A DNA stretch of 64,000 bases, taken from NCBI GenBank assembly GCA_937879875.1, contig CALFMN010000053.1, forward strand, positions 12,501 to 76,500, read 5' to 3'. The position numbers and the translations under genes are program-made. This DNA comes from an uncultured Chloroflexota bacterium. Its GTDB lineage: Bacteria; Chloroflexota; Dehalococcoidia; CAUJGQ01. Positions 1 through 7,534 of this stretch are shown here, piece after piece (position 1 is the first letter of the stretch; every line of letters begins with the position of its first letter). Under the pieces are notes generated by a model. It ran no database searches. It had not been told where the DNA came from and saw only the letters and a list, made by a program, of their open reading frames with translations.

Positions 1-323
1 TCCAGATCGCCGACCGTACGTTCCCCGGCCTCGGTCAGGAAGTTGCGCACCAGGCGGCGGTCGCGCAGATCCTCCTCGCGCCGCACCAGGCCCTGATGCA
101 CCAGCCGGTCCACCAGCCCCGTGACCGTAGACGGAGTGACGCCGAGCCGGCTGGCGATCACGCCGGAAGGAGCGCCAGGCTCGGCGCGGATCAGCACGAT
201 CACTTTCAGCGTCGGCAGGGTGAGGCCGAGGTCGGTCCAGGCATGCAGGCGAATGGGGTCGAACAGCGTGACGGCGTACGAGAACAGAGCGATCGCGCGT
301 TCGGTTTGGTGATCCCGGTCCAC
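1..323 (-). CDS. MarR-family transcriptional regulator (3' end cut by window edge)
   Basis: The minus-strand frame from a GTG at 321-323 encodes about 107 residues of a winged-helix MarR regulator. Visible parts are an N-terminal dimerisation helix, the recognition-helix region with VTPSTVTGLVDRL, and the wing with REEDLRDRRLVRNFLTEAG, which matches the family D-R-R pattern. The C-terminal dimerisation helices lie beyond the left edge. GGAGG sits 8 nt before the GTG, which decides the start. MarR proteins repress nearby genes and respond to phenolic ligands or oxidants. The gene is divergent to the methyltransferase at 464, so the 140-nt spacer may hold its operator, but I see no clear palindrome there. 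The ligand is unknown. Confidence 0.85.
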   Translation of the reverse strand, partial: MDRDHQTERAIALFSYAVTLFDPIRLHAWTDLGLTLPTLKVIVLIRAEPGAPSGVIASRLGVTPSTVTGLVDRLVHQGLVRREEDLRDRRLVRNFLTEAGERTVGDL

Positions 324-463
324 GGTCGCGCCTCCGTCCAATGCTCTTCGGCAGGCACCGTTGAGAGTGCGGCAACGATACGTGATGCCCGCCGGCAGGT
401 CAATGCGTTGTCACTGGCCCCATGCCTGCGACCGGCGATATTCTGCCTTTGATGAGGTTTTCG

Positions 464-1663
464 GTGTCCACTGAATTCCATTCGGCTGCCGGCGGGCTGG
501 ATGCTGCCTTCGGTTTCGCAACGGAGAACGCCGTCCTGCGCCAATACGTTACGGCCCAGTTGCGAGAGCGCGGTGTCCTGACCTTCCGCCAGTTCATGCA
601 AATGGCACTCTACCATCCAGACGAGGGCTACTATCGCCGTCGCGATCCGATCGGCGCCCGCGGCGACTATCTCACCAGCCCCGAACTGCACCCGCTGTTC
701 GGCGCCCTGCTGCGCCGCCAGCTTGCCGAGATGTGGGAAGCGCTCGACCGGCCTGCCGCGTTCTCGCTGATCGAGATGGGCGCCGGCTCCGGTACGCTCG
801 CCCGCGCGATCCTTGCGGGGCGCGATTCCGGCGGATTTGACGCGGCGCTGCGCTATACGATCGTCGAGCCGGACGGTCGCCTGCGCGAGACGCAGGCGCG
901 CACCCTCGGCTCGCTCGCGTCCGCCGTTTCCTGGCAGGACGCGCTGGCAACGCAGCCCCCCGATGCTTACGGCTGCCTGCTGAGCAACGAGCTGATCGAC
1001 AGCTTTCCCGTGCATCGCGTGATCGTGCGCGACGGGCGGCTGCGCGAGCTGCTGGTCGGCATGGAGAACGAGCGCTTCATCGACGTCGAAGGCCAGCTTT
1101 CCACCCCGGCGCTTGCTGAGTATTTCGCGCGAATCGGCGTGCTGCCGGGGGAAGGCTGCATCGCCGAGGTCAACCTCGACGCGCTGGAGTGGATGCGCGC
1201 CGCGGCGCGAGCGATCGGCCGCGGCTTCGTGCTGACCCTGGACTACGGCCATCCGGCCCGCCAGTTGTACGCGCCCTGGCGGCGGCAGGGCACGCTGCTC
1301 TGCTACAGCCGGCACACGGTCCATGCCGATCCGTATGTGCGAATCGGGCAGCAGGATCTCACCGCGCACGTGGACTTCACCGCGCTGGCGCTCGCGGGCG
1401 AGGCGGCCGGCTTGCAGACGCTGGGTTTCACCAGCCAGCAGCGCTTTCTCTCCGCACTCGGCATCGCCGAGGCGCTGGCGGGCGGGCCGGGCGGCAACCT
1501 GCCGCTGGAAGAGTACCTGGCGCGGCGGCGCGCCGTCGCAGATCTGCTCAATCCCGAGGGGTTGGGCCGTGTGCGCGTGCTGGCGCAGGGCAAAGCCGCG
1601 GGCAGCCCCGGCCTGCGCGGCTTTGCGCAGGACAACGAGGTCGAGGCGCTGTGGACGCGCTGA
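464..1663 (+). CDS. MidA/NDUFAF7-like class I SAM-dependent methyltransferase
   Basis: About 399 residues. The N-terminal LTFRQFMQMALYHPDEGYY and GDYLTSPELHPLFG motifs and the SAM-binding LIEMGAGSGTLARAIL are diagnostic of the MidA/NDUFAF7 (DUF185) family, whose mitochondrial member methylates an arginine of a complex I subunit. The bacterial substrate is generally unknown. In-frame ATGs at 422 and 452 are also possible starts. I prefer GTG 464 because GAGG lies 6 nt before it, while neither ATG has a ribosome site. The 3' end overlaps the peroxiredoxin start by 13 nt, so the genes at 464-3111 look like one transcript. Confidence 0.85.
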   Translation: MSTEFHSAAGGLDAAFGFATENAVLRQYVTAQLRERGVLTFRQFMQMALYHPDEGYYRRRDPIGARGDYLTSPELHPLFGALLRRQLAEMWEALDRPAAFSLIEMGAGSGTLARAILAGRDSGGFDAALRYTIVEPDGRLRETQARTLGSLASAVSWQDALATQPPDAYGCLLSNELIDSFPVHRVIVRDGRLRELLVGMENERFIDVEGQLSTPALAEYFARIGVLPGEGCIAEVNLDALEWMRAAARAIGRGFVLTLDYGHPARQLYAPWRRQGTLLCYSRHTVHADPYVRIGQQDLTAHVDFTALALAGEAAGLQTLGFTSQQRFLSALGIAEALAGGPGGNLPLEEYLARRRAVADLLNPEGLGRVRVLAQGKAAGSPGLRGFAQDNEVEALWTR

Positions 1664-2112
1664 CGGTGGGGCAGGCCGCGCCCCCGTTCACGCTGCCCGC
1701 ACTCGACGGCAGCGCCTCCGTGCCCGATCCGGACGGGCGGCGGCTGGTGCTGATGTTCTTTCAGGAGGCGGGTACTCCGGCGTGCACGACGCAGGTGCAG
1801 TCGCTGGCGCAGGAGGCAGAGTTGCTGGGTGAGCTGGACGCGGACGCGCTGTTCGTCAGCACCGATTCCCTCGAACGGCTGCAGGAGTTCGCGCGCGGTC
1901 TGGCGCCCGGCACGCGCCTGGCAAGCGACGCCGAGGGCGCGGTGGCGAGAGCCTACGGCGTGTACGATGAGATCAGCCGGCGGGCGCGGCGGGCCGCCTT
2001 CGTCGTCGAGGCGGACGGCACGCTCGGCCTCGCCCTGCCGTGGTACAACCCGCTGAACAGTGACCAGCTCGCGCAGATCTTCACGGCGCTGGGCCTCGAC
2101 GGCGGCGTCTGA
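1651..2112 (+). CDS. Peroxiredoxin of the AhpC/TSA (BCP-like) family
   Basis: 153 residues with a thioredoxin fold. It opens with GQAAPPFTLPALDG, and strand 1 LVLMFFQEAGTPACTTQ carries the peroxidatic Cys45 in the T-P-x-C-T-T context of BCP-type peroxiredoxins. A later FVVEADGTLGLALPW resembles the family's 'iD.dG.v' segment. No obvious resolving cysteine follows five residues later, so it is probably a 1-Cys type or uses an external thiol. The GTG start lies inside the end of the preceding methyltransferase gene, which implies translational coupling. It would reduce H2O2 or alkyl hydroperoxides in the cytoplasm. Confidence 0.8.
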   Translation: MDALTVGQAAPPFTLPALDGSASVPDPDGRRLVLMFFQEAGTPACTTQVQSLAQEAELLGELDADALFVSTDSLERLQEFARGLAPGTRLASDAEGAVARAYGVYDEISRRARRAAFVVEADGTLGLALPWYNPLNSDQLAQIFTALGLDGGV

Positions 2113-2125
2113 CAGGAACCCGATC

Positions 2126-2509
2126 ATGGCCGAAGAAGCCTACAGCGAGATCGTTCTCGACCACTTTCAGAACCCGCGCAACGCCGGCACGCTCGAGCAC
2201 CCCGACGCGGTGGGCGTGACGACCAACCCCGTCTGCGGCGACACGATGAAGCTGATGCTGCGTATCGCGGGCGATGTCATTCAGGAAGCGCGCTGGCAGA
2301 CAGTCGGCTGTCCCGCCGCGATCGCCACCAGCTCGATTGCGACCGAGCTGATCGTCGGCAAAGGCCTGGCGAGCGTCGAAACACTCAGCCGCGAACAGAT
2401 CGCCGCGGCCGCGGGCGGCCTGCCCCCGAGCAAGCTGCACTGCTCGGTGCTGGCGCAGGACGCGCTGCGCAAGGCGATCCGCGCCTATCGCGCCGGGGCG
2501 GCCGTGTGA
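2126..2509 (+). CDS. NifU/IscU-like iron-sulfur cluster scaffold
   Basis: 127 residues of a single NifU_N domain. The three cluster ligands are visible as Cys37 (PVCGDTM), Cys62 (VGCPAA) and Cys106 (KLHCSVL), with the Asp39 typical of U-type scaffolds. The N-terminal YSEIVLDHFQNPRN is the classic IscU/SufU opening. It assembles Fe-S clusters for transfer to apoproteins. No cysteine desulfurase is present in the window, so it is a stand-alone SufU-like scaffold. It starts 14 nt after the peroxiredoxin stop and its own stop overlaps the next gene by 4 nt. Confidence 0.9.
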   Translation: MAEEAYSEIVLDHFQNPRNAGTLEHPDAVGVTTNPVCGDTMKLMLRIAGDVIQEARWQTVGCPAAIATSSIATELIVGKGLASVETLSREQIAAAAGGLPPSKLHCSVLAQDALRKAIRAYRAGAAV

Positions 2510-3111
2510 ACGACGCCGCGCCCGTTGCCGGGGTGCTGCTCGCCGCCGGCCTCTCGACGCGCATGGGCACGCCCAAAGCGCTGCTCGACTGGCAAGGCCG
2601 GCCGCTCGTCGCCTACCAGCTCGAACAACTGAAGCTGGCAGGTTGCGATCCGCTGTTGCTGGTCAGCGGGCACGCGAGCGCAGCGATCGAGGCCGCGGCC
2701 GCCGGAAGCGGCGCGACGGTCGTGCGCAATCCGGCCTATCGCGATGGTCGCGCCACGTCGGTACGCGCGGCGGCGCAAGCGCTGCCGGAGGGTGTCGGCG
2801 CCGTTCTGCTGCTCAATGTCGACCAGCCGCGCCGCGCCGAGACGCTCGCGCGGCTGATCGCGGCGCACCGGCGCGTCGGACGCGCGATCACGGTGCCCGT
2901 GTTTGCAGGCAGGCGCGGGCACCCGGCGATCTTCGCAGGCTCGTTGCTGCCCGAACTGCGTGCGGTCGACGACGCCAGCGAAGGGCTGCGGGCCGTCTCG
3001 CGGCGCCACGCCGCCGACCGCGAGGAGATCGCCTTTCCGAGCGAAGAAGTGCTTTTGGACTGCAATGATCCGGCGGCCTACGAGCGTGCACTCGCGTTCT
3101 GGACGCGCTGA
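2506..3111 (+). CDS. MobA/MocA-like molybdopterin nucleotidyltransferase
   Basis: 201 residues. The N-terminal GVLLAAGLSTRMGTPKALL is the nucleotide-binding signature of MobA-like NTP transferases, and LLLNVDQPR carries the metal-binding Asp. Family members attach CMP or GMP to molybdopterin (MocA/MobA) or act on other small molecules. The length and the single domain favour a MocA-type cytidylyltransferase, but no molybdoenzyme lies nearby. The start is a GTG in a 4-nt overlap with the NifU-like gene. The 3' end overlaps the convergent MarR gene by 34 nt. Confidence 0.8.
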   Translation: MNDAAPVAGVLLAAGLSTRMGTPKALLDWQGRPLVAYQLEQLKLAGCDPLLLVSGHASAAIEAAAAGSGATVVRNPAYRDGRATSVRAAAQALPEGVGAVLLLNVDQPRRAETLARLIAAHRRVGRAITVPVFAGRRGHPAIFAGSLLPELRAVDDASEGLRAVSRRHAADREEIAFPSEEVLLDCNDPAAYERALAFWTR

Positions 3112-3617
3112 TGTGCGCGGCGGCCGTTGGCGAGCAGCGGCTCGTGGTCGCGCGCCGTCTCGTGTCCGGGAGCGCCGGCCGCCGTATCGGCGCTGAGGGC
3201 CGCGGCCAACTCGCCAAGGGTGCGCATCAGCTCGCGGCGGCTGCCGGCCGAGAGACGGCGCAGCACTGGCTCGCAGCGCTCGGCAGAGGCCGTACACAGC
3301 TCCGCGATCACCTCGCGGCCGGCGTCGCTCAGCACAACCCGCACGACGCGCCGATCGACGCGATCGGCCGTGCGTGTAATCCAGCCACGGCGCTCCAGCC
3401 GGTCGAGAATGCCGGTGATGTTTGGCGGCGAAACGGCCATCTGCTCGGCCAGCCAGCTCACGCGCGCGCTGCCGCGCTCGCCCAGGATCAGCAGCACCTT
3501 GAGCTGCGGCATCGTCAGGCTTACACGCGCCCAGCGTTCCGAGCCGGCGACCAGCAGATCAAACAGCACGCCGCCCAGCCGCTCAATCAGCTCACGATCG
3601 ACCCGCGCTTCGCTCAT
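3078..3617 (-). CDS. MarR-family transcriptional regulator
   Basis: 179 residues. The winged helix is clear: helix-turn-helix WLAEQMAVSPPNITGILDRL and wing RTADRVDRRVVRVVLSDAG with the family D-R-R motif. The frame is open 40 codons further upstream to 3737, but the conserved N-terminus fits ATG 3615-3617 best. It is convergent with the MobA-like gene and divergent to the dihydrolipoyl dehydrogenase at 3894, so it could control the 2-oxoacid dehydrogenase operon. That link is only positional. It resembles the MarR at the left edge in fold but is clearly a separate gene. Confidence 0.88.
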   Translation of the reverse strand: MSEARVDRELIERLGGVLFDLLVAGSERWARVSLTMPQLKVLLILGERGSARVSWLAEQMAVSPPNITGILDRLERRGWITRTADRVDRRVVRVVLSDAGREVIAELCTASAERCEPVLRRLSAGSRRELMRTLGELAAALSADTAAGAPGHETARDHEPLLANGRRAHQRVQNASARS

Positions 3618-3893
3618 CGCCGGCGCTTTCAGTGGGAACCCGGGCCGCAGGCGGCGACTGGTTTCCCGAGTCTTCGTAGTTCGTGCGGGGATAATGGATC
3701 GTTCCAGTATGTACTGAGCGGCGCGCCGCCCCGCCATGCATCGATAGGGCTATTCGCCGCGCCAGGACCGTGTAATCCCGCCTGGCATCGACGGCCTGCT
3801 GCCGCGGCATCTCACGGGCACCCCTGAGGCGGGTGTAGACTGAGTATATCAGCGCGGCGGTCTTCGCCGGTCGCGCGGCTCGCTGGTGACGGC

Positions 3894-5288
3894 GTGGATC
3901 CGTTCGATGTCGTAGTAATCGGCGGCGGCTGGGGCGGTTACACCGCCGCGGTCCGGGCGCGGCAGCATGGCCTGTCGGCCGCGCTGGTCGAACGCGACAA
4001 GCTCGGCGGCACCTGTCTGCACCGCGGCTGCATTCCCACCAAAGTCCTGCTGCAATCCGCTGAACATCTGGACCTCGCCCGCCGCCTGGTCGAGTTCGGC
4101 GTGGAGGTTGGCGAGCCAGCGTTCGTCTACGAGACGGTGCGCACGCGCAAAGACGAGGTCGTCGGTCAGCTCTTCCGCGGCTTGCAGCAACTGGTCAAGG
4201 CGAACGGCGTGGAGATCGTGGCCGGCAGCGGCTCGCTGGCGGGCGCGAACGCCGTGCGCGTGCAGCGGGACGGCCAGCAGCGGGAGCTGCACGCCCGCAA
4301 CCTGATCGTGGCGACGGGATCGCGACCGAAGCGGCTGCCGGGAATCGAAACCGACGGCCGCTGGATTATCGACAGCGATCAGGCGCTCGACCTCGACCAT
4401 GTGCCGGCCTCGGTGGTGATTCTCGGCGCGGGCGCGGTCGGCACCGAGTTCGCCTCGTTCTACCGCGATGCCGGCGCCGAGGTCACGCTGGTCGAGATGC
4501 TGCCGGCCGTCTTGCCGCTGGAGGACAAGGACATCTCGGCGCTGCTGGGGCGCCTGCTGGCCAAACGCGGCGTTCGCGTGCTGACCGACGCGGCGGCAGT
4601 ACTCGACACGATTCGACCGGCCGAGGGCGGCGTCGAGCTGGACGTACGTACGGGCGACAAGACCGAGCACCTGCGCGCCGAGTGCCTGTTGATCGCCACG
4701 GGGCGCGAGCCGCTTACCGCCGGCATCGGCCTGGAAGAGGCCGGCGTGAAGCTGGAGCGCGGCTTCGCAGTCGTGGACGCGGCGATGCGGACGAACGCGC
4801 CGGGCGTCTTCGCCGTGGGCGATATCACGGGCAACCTCCTGCTCGCGCATGTCGCGGCCGCGCAGGGAGTACTCGCCGCGGACACGATCGCCGGCGTCGC
4901 CGGCGCACCGGTGGACTACCCCCGGCTGCCGCGGGCGACCTACTGCCGGCCGCAGGTCGCAAGCGTCGGCCTCACCGAGCAGCAGGCGACGGAGGCCGGT
5001 CGCCGTATCAAGACCGGCCGCGCCCACCTGCGGGCGAATGGCAAGGCGCTGATCCTCGGGGAGCCGGACGGCCTGGTCAAAGTCATCGCGGACGCGGAGA
5101 ACGACGATCTGCTCGGCCTGCATCTGATCGGCGCCGGCGTGACCGAGATGGTAGCCGAGGGCGCGCTGGCGAAGTTCCTCGACGCCAGCCTGTGGGAGCT
5201 GGCGCATTCGGTGCATCCGCACCCCACGCTCTCGGAAGCGATCGGCGAAGCTGCGCAGGCCGCCGGCCGGCCGCCGCGCAAGCTGTAA
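3894..5288 (+). CDS. lpdA: Dihydrolipoyl dehydrogenase (E3)
   Basis: 464 residues with the full family architecture. FAD-binding VVVIGGGWGGYTAAVRA is at the N-terminus, followed by the redox-active disulfide Cys41/Cys46 in GGTCLHRGCIPTK, a NAD-binding Rossmann motif VILGAGAVGTEFASFY, the second FAD motif FAVGDITG and the C-terminal HPHPTLSEA with the catalytic His-Glu. It reoxidises dihydrolipoamide on E2 with NAD+. The start is GTG 3894 with no strong ribosome site. It is the first gene of an E3-E1alpha-E1beta-E2 operon, 40 nt ahead of E1alpha. Confidence 0.95.
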   Translation: MDPFDVVVIGGGWGGYTAAVRARQHGLSAALVERDKLGGTCLHRGCIPTKVLLQSAEHLDLARRLVEFGVEVGEPAFVYETVRTRKDEVVGQLFRGLQQLVKANGVEIVAGSGSLAGANAVRVQRDGQQRELHARNLIVATGSRPKRLPGIETDGRWIIDSDQALDLDHVPASVVILGAGAVGTEFASFYRDAGAEVTLVEMLPAVLPLEDKDISALLGRLLAKRGVRVLTDAAAVLDTIRPAEGGVELDVRTGDKTEHLRAECLLIATGREPLTAGIGLEEAGVKLERGFAVVDAAMRTNAPGVFAVGDITGNLLLAHVAAAQGVLAADTIAGVAGAPVDYPRLPRATYCRPQVASVGLTEQQATEAGRRIKTGRAHLRANGKALILGEPDGLVKVIADAENDDLLGLHLIGAGVTEMVAEGALAKFLDASLWELAHSVHPHPTLSEAIGEAAQAAGRPPRKL

Positions 5289-5328
5289 CGGTAGAAAAGC
5301 TGACAAGCAGCCGCGTCGGAGGACGCAG

Positions 5329-6384
5329 ATGACGACCGTTGAAGACCCCGGCAAGTCGGCATCGCCGCCGCATCGCGCGGCGCCGCGGGGCGCAGCCGCG
5401 CATTTTGGCATCCCCGACGCGCAGCTCGTGCAGATGTACACGCAAATGGTGCAGGCGCGGCGCATTGCCGACCGCATGGTCGTGCTGCAGCGCCAGGGGC
5501 GGGCACCATTTGTGATCTCCGGTCAGGGACAGGAAGCCTGCCAGATCGGCGCGGCCAACGCGCTCAAGCGCGGCACGGACTGGCTCTTTCCCTACTACCG
5601 CGACCTCGGCATGTGCCTCGCCTTCGGCATGACACCGGCCGAACTGTTCATGAACTTCTTCGCCAAACAGGACGACCCAAACAGCCACGGCGTACAGATG
5701 GCCGCGCACTGGAGCCGTGCCGCCTCGCGCATTGTTTCCGGCTCAAGTCCGGTAACGACCCAGCTCCTGCACGCGACCGGCTGCGCCCTGGCGGCCAAGC
5801 TGCGTAAAAAGAAGGAGGTCTGTCTCACCAGCCTCGGCGAAGGCTCGACGGCGCAGGGCGACTTCCACGAAGCGCTCAACTTTGCCGCCATTCACAAGCT
5901 GCCGGTGATCTTTTATGTCGAGAACAACGGTTATGCGATCTCCGAGCCGACGTGGAAGCAGATGGCCGTGCCCAACGTGGCCGACCGCGCCCCCGCCTAC
6001 GGCATGCGCGGCCAGGTCGTGGACGGCAACGACGTGCTGGCCGTCTACCAGACGGTGCGCTGGGCGGTGGGCGAGGCGCGACGCGGCCACGGCCCGGCGC
6101 TGATCGAGGCGAAGACGTATCGTATCGTGCCGCATTCGAGCGACGACGACGACCGGCGCTACCGCACACGCCAGGAACTGGACGAGTGGATGAAGAAGGA
6201 TCCGATCGACCGCTTCCGCAAGTACCTGCTCGACGAGGCCGTACTCAGCGCCGCGAAGATTCAGGAGATCCAGGAGACGGTGGACGCGCAGATCGCCGCC
6301 GCGATCCGCGAGGCCGAGGCCGCGCCGGATCCCGTGCCCGAGGACGCGCTGCGCCACGTCTACGCAGAGCCGGAGGCGCGCTGA
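5329..6384 (+). CDS. 2-oxoacid dehydrogenase E1 component, alpha subunit
   Basis: 351 residues. The thiamine-diphosphate motif runs from SLGEGSTAQGDFHEALNFA to IFYVENNGYAISEP. YRIVPHSSDDDDRRYR resembles the phosphorylation-loop region of branched-chain E1alpha more than pyruvate E1alpha, so I favour a branched-chain 2-oxoacid dehydrogenase, although pyruvate cannot be excluded. It performs oxidative decarboxylation and reductive acylation of lipoyl-E2 as an alpha2beta2 heterotetramer. CGGAGGACG lies just before ATG 5329, and the stop overlaps the E1beta start by one base. Confidence 0.93.
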   Translation: MTTVEDPGKSASPPHRAAPRGAAAHFGIPDAQLVQMYTQMVQARRIADRMVVLQRQGRAPFVISGQGQEACQIGAANALKRGTDWLFPYYRDLGMCLAFGMTPAELFMNFFAKQDDPNSHGVQMAAHWSRAASRIVSGSSPVTTQLLHATGCALAAKLRKKKEVCLTSLGEGSTAQGDFHEALNFAAIHKLPVIFYVENNGYAISEPTWKQMAVPNVADRAPAYGMRGQVVDGNDVLAVYQTVRWAVGEARRGHGPALIEAKTYRIVPHSSDDDDRRYRTRQELDEWMKKDPIDRFRKYLLDEAVLSAAKIQEIQETVDAQIAAAIREAEAAPDPVPEDALRHVYAEPEAR

Positions 6385-7367
6385 TGGCGCTGAAGTCGAA
6401 CCTCGAAGCGATTCGTGACACGATCGACCAGCTCATGGCGGAAGACGAAAGCGTGATGCTGATGGGCGAGGACGTCGAGGAGGGCGGCGTCTTCCGCGCG
6501 ACCGAAGGGTTGCTGAAGAAGTATGGCCCGCAACGCATCATGGACACGCCGCTGGCCGAGTCGAGCATCGTCGGCGTCTCGATCGGCGCCTCGCTGAACG
6601 GCATGCGGCCGATCGCGGAGATCCAGTTCGCCGACTTCATTCTGCCGGCGGTGAACCAGATCATCAGCGAGGCGGCGAAGTTCCGTTACCGCTCGGCGGG
6701 CGACTGGAGCTGCCCGCTGGTGATTCGCGCCCCGTACGGCGGCGGCATTCACGGCGGCCTCTATCACTCGCAGTCGCTGGAGCAACTCTTCACGCACCAG
6801 CCGGGCCTGAAGGTTGTGGCGCCCTGCACGCCGTACGACATGAAGGGGCTGCTGCGTGCGGCCGTGCGCGACCCCGACCCGGTGATCTACTTCGAGCACA
6901 AGCGTACCTACCGCCTGATCCGCGGCGAAGTGCCCGACGAGCCGTACGAGATTCCGATCGGCAAGGCCGAGATCCGCCGCGAGGGCGACGACCTCACCGT
7001 CTTCAGCTACGGCCTGGCGATGCACATGTGCCTCGAAGCGGCCGAAGCCGTGGCCAACGAGGACGGCGTGCAGTGTGCGGTTGTGGATCTGCGCACGCTG
7101 TTGCCGCTGGACCGGGAAACGATTCTGGAGACGGCGAAGGCGACGGGCAAGGTGCTGATTGTGCACGAGGACAACCTGACCTGCGGTCTGGGCGGCGAGA
7201 TCGCGGCGCTGATCGCCGAGCACGCCTTTGATTATCTGGACGGCCCGATCATGCGCCTCGGCGGCCCGGACGTGCCCGCCGTGCCCTTCAACCACGTGCT
7301 CGAAGAGTTCTATATGCCCAGCCCCGCGAAGATCGCCGCGGCGATACGCACGCTGGCGGCGTACTGA
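6384..7367 (+). CDS. 2-oxoacid dehydrogenase E1 component, beta subunit
   Basis: 327 residues of transketolase-like pyrimidine-binding and C-terminal domains. Motifs include LMGEDVEEGGVFRAT, DTPLAESSIVGVSIGA, FADFILPAVNQI and IRAPYGGGIHGG, all typical of E1beta of branched-chain or pyruvate dehydrogenase. It binds the pyrimidine part of thiamine diphosphate and pairs with the alpha subunit just upstream, with overlapping stop and start (TGATG). The 167-nt gap to E2 holds an unusual hairpin and heptad repeats, described separately. Confidence 0.95.
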   Translation: MALKSNLEAIRDTIDQLMAEDESVMLMGEDVEEGGVFRATEGLLKKYGPQRIMDTPLAESSIVGVSIGASLNGMRPIAEIQFADFILPAVNQIISEAAKFRYRSAGDWSCPLVIRAPYGGGIHGGLYHSQSLEQLFTHQPGLKVVAPCTPYDMKGLLRAAVRDPDPVIYFEHKRTYRLIRGEVPDEPYEIPIGKAEIRREGDDLTVFSYGLAMHMCLEAAEAVANEDGVQCAVVDLRTLLPLDRETILETAKATGKVLIVHEDNLTCGLGGEIAALIAEHAFDYLDGPIMRLGGPDVPAVPFNHVLEEFYMPSPAKIAAAIRTLAAY

Positions 7368-7369
7368 GC

Positions 7370-7515
7370 GGGTGAATGGAGAGTAGTGAGTGGTGAAGCG
7401 TGGGCCGCGGTTGGGCCGCCGTGCGGCGCCCAACCGCGGCTCAGGCATCCAACGCGTTCAGGGCCGTACCGCACAAACCGTCAACCACCCTCTACTCACC
7501 ATTCACCACTCACCC
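7370..7515. repeat. Palindrome flanked by inverted 7-bp-period repeats inside the operon
   Basis: Perfect 13-bp arms (GCCGCGGTTGGGC at 7404-7416 and its complement at 7428-7440) enclose a short, itself complementary loop. Outside this lie runs of GTGARTR-like heptads on the left (7371-7396) and the same units inverted on the right (7489-7513). The element sits between the E1beta stop and the ribosome site AAGGAG of E2. It could be a mobile palindromic element, a processing site or an attenuator that tunes E2 against E1. Nothing like a poly-T tract follows. Confidence 0.75.
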
Positions 7516-7534
7516 AGCCAAAGGAGCGCCCGCC

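Noticed and set aside
206..1369. Minus-strand frame of almost 390 codons
   Set aside because: It runs antisense to the MidA-like methyltransferase and its translation is low-complexity without family features.
3849..5477. Minus-strand frame of over 540 codons opposite lpdA
   Set aside because: Shadow of the highly GC-biased lpdA gene; no recognisable domain.
7400..7534. Upstream extension of E2 to 7400
   Set aside because: The extra residues translate a palindrome and heptads, and the lipoyl domain begins immediately at GTG 7535, which has a good ribosome site.
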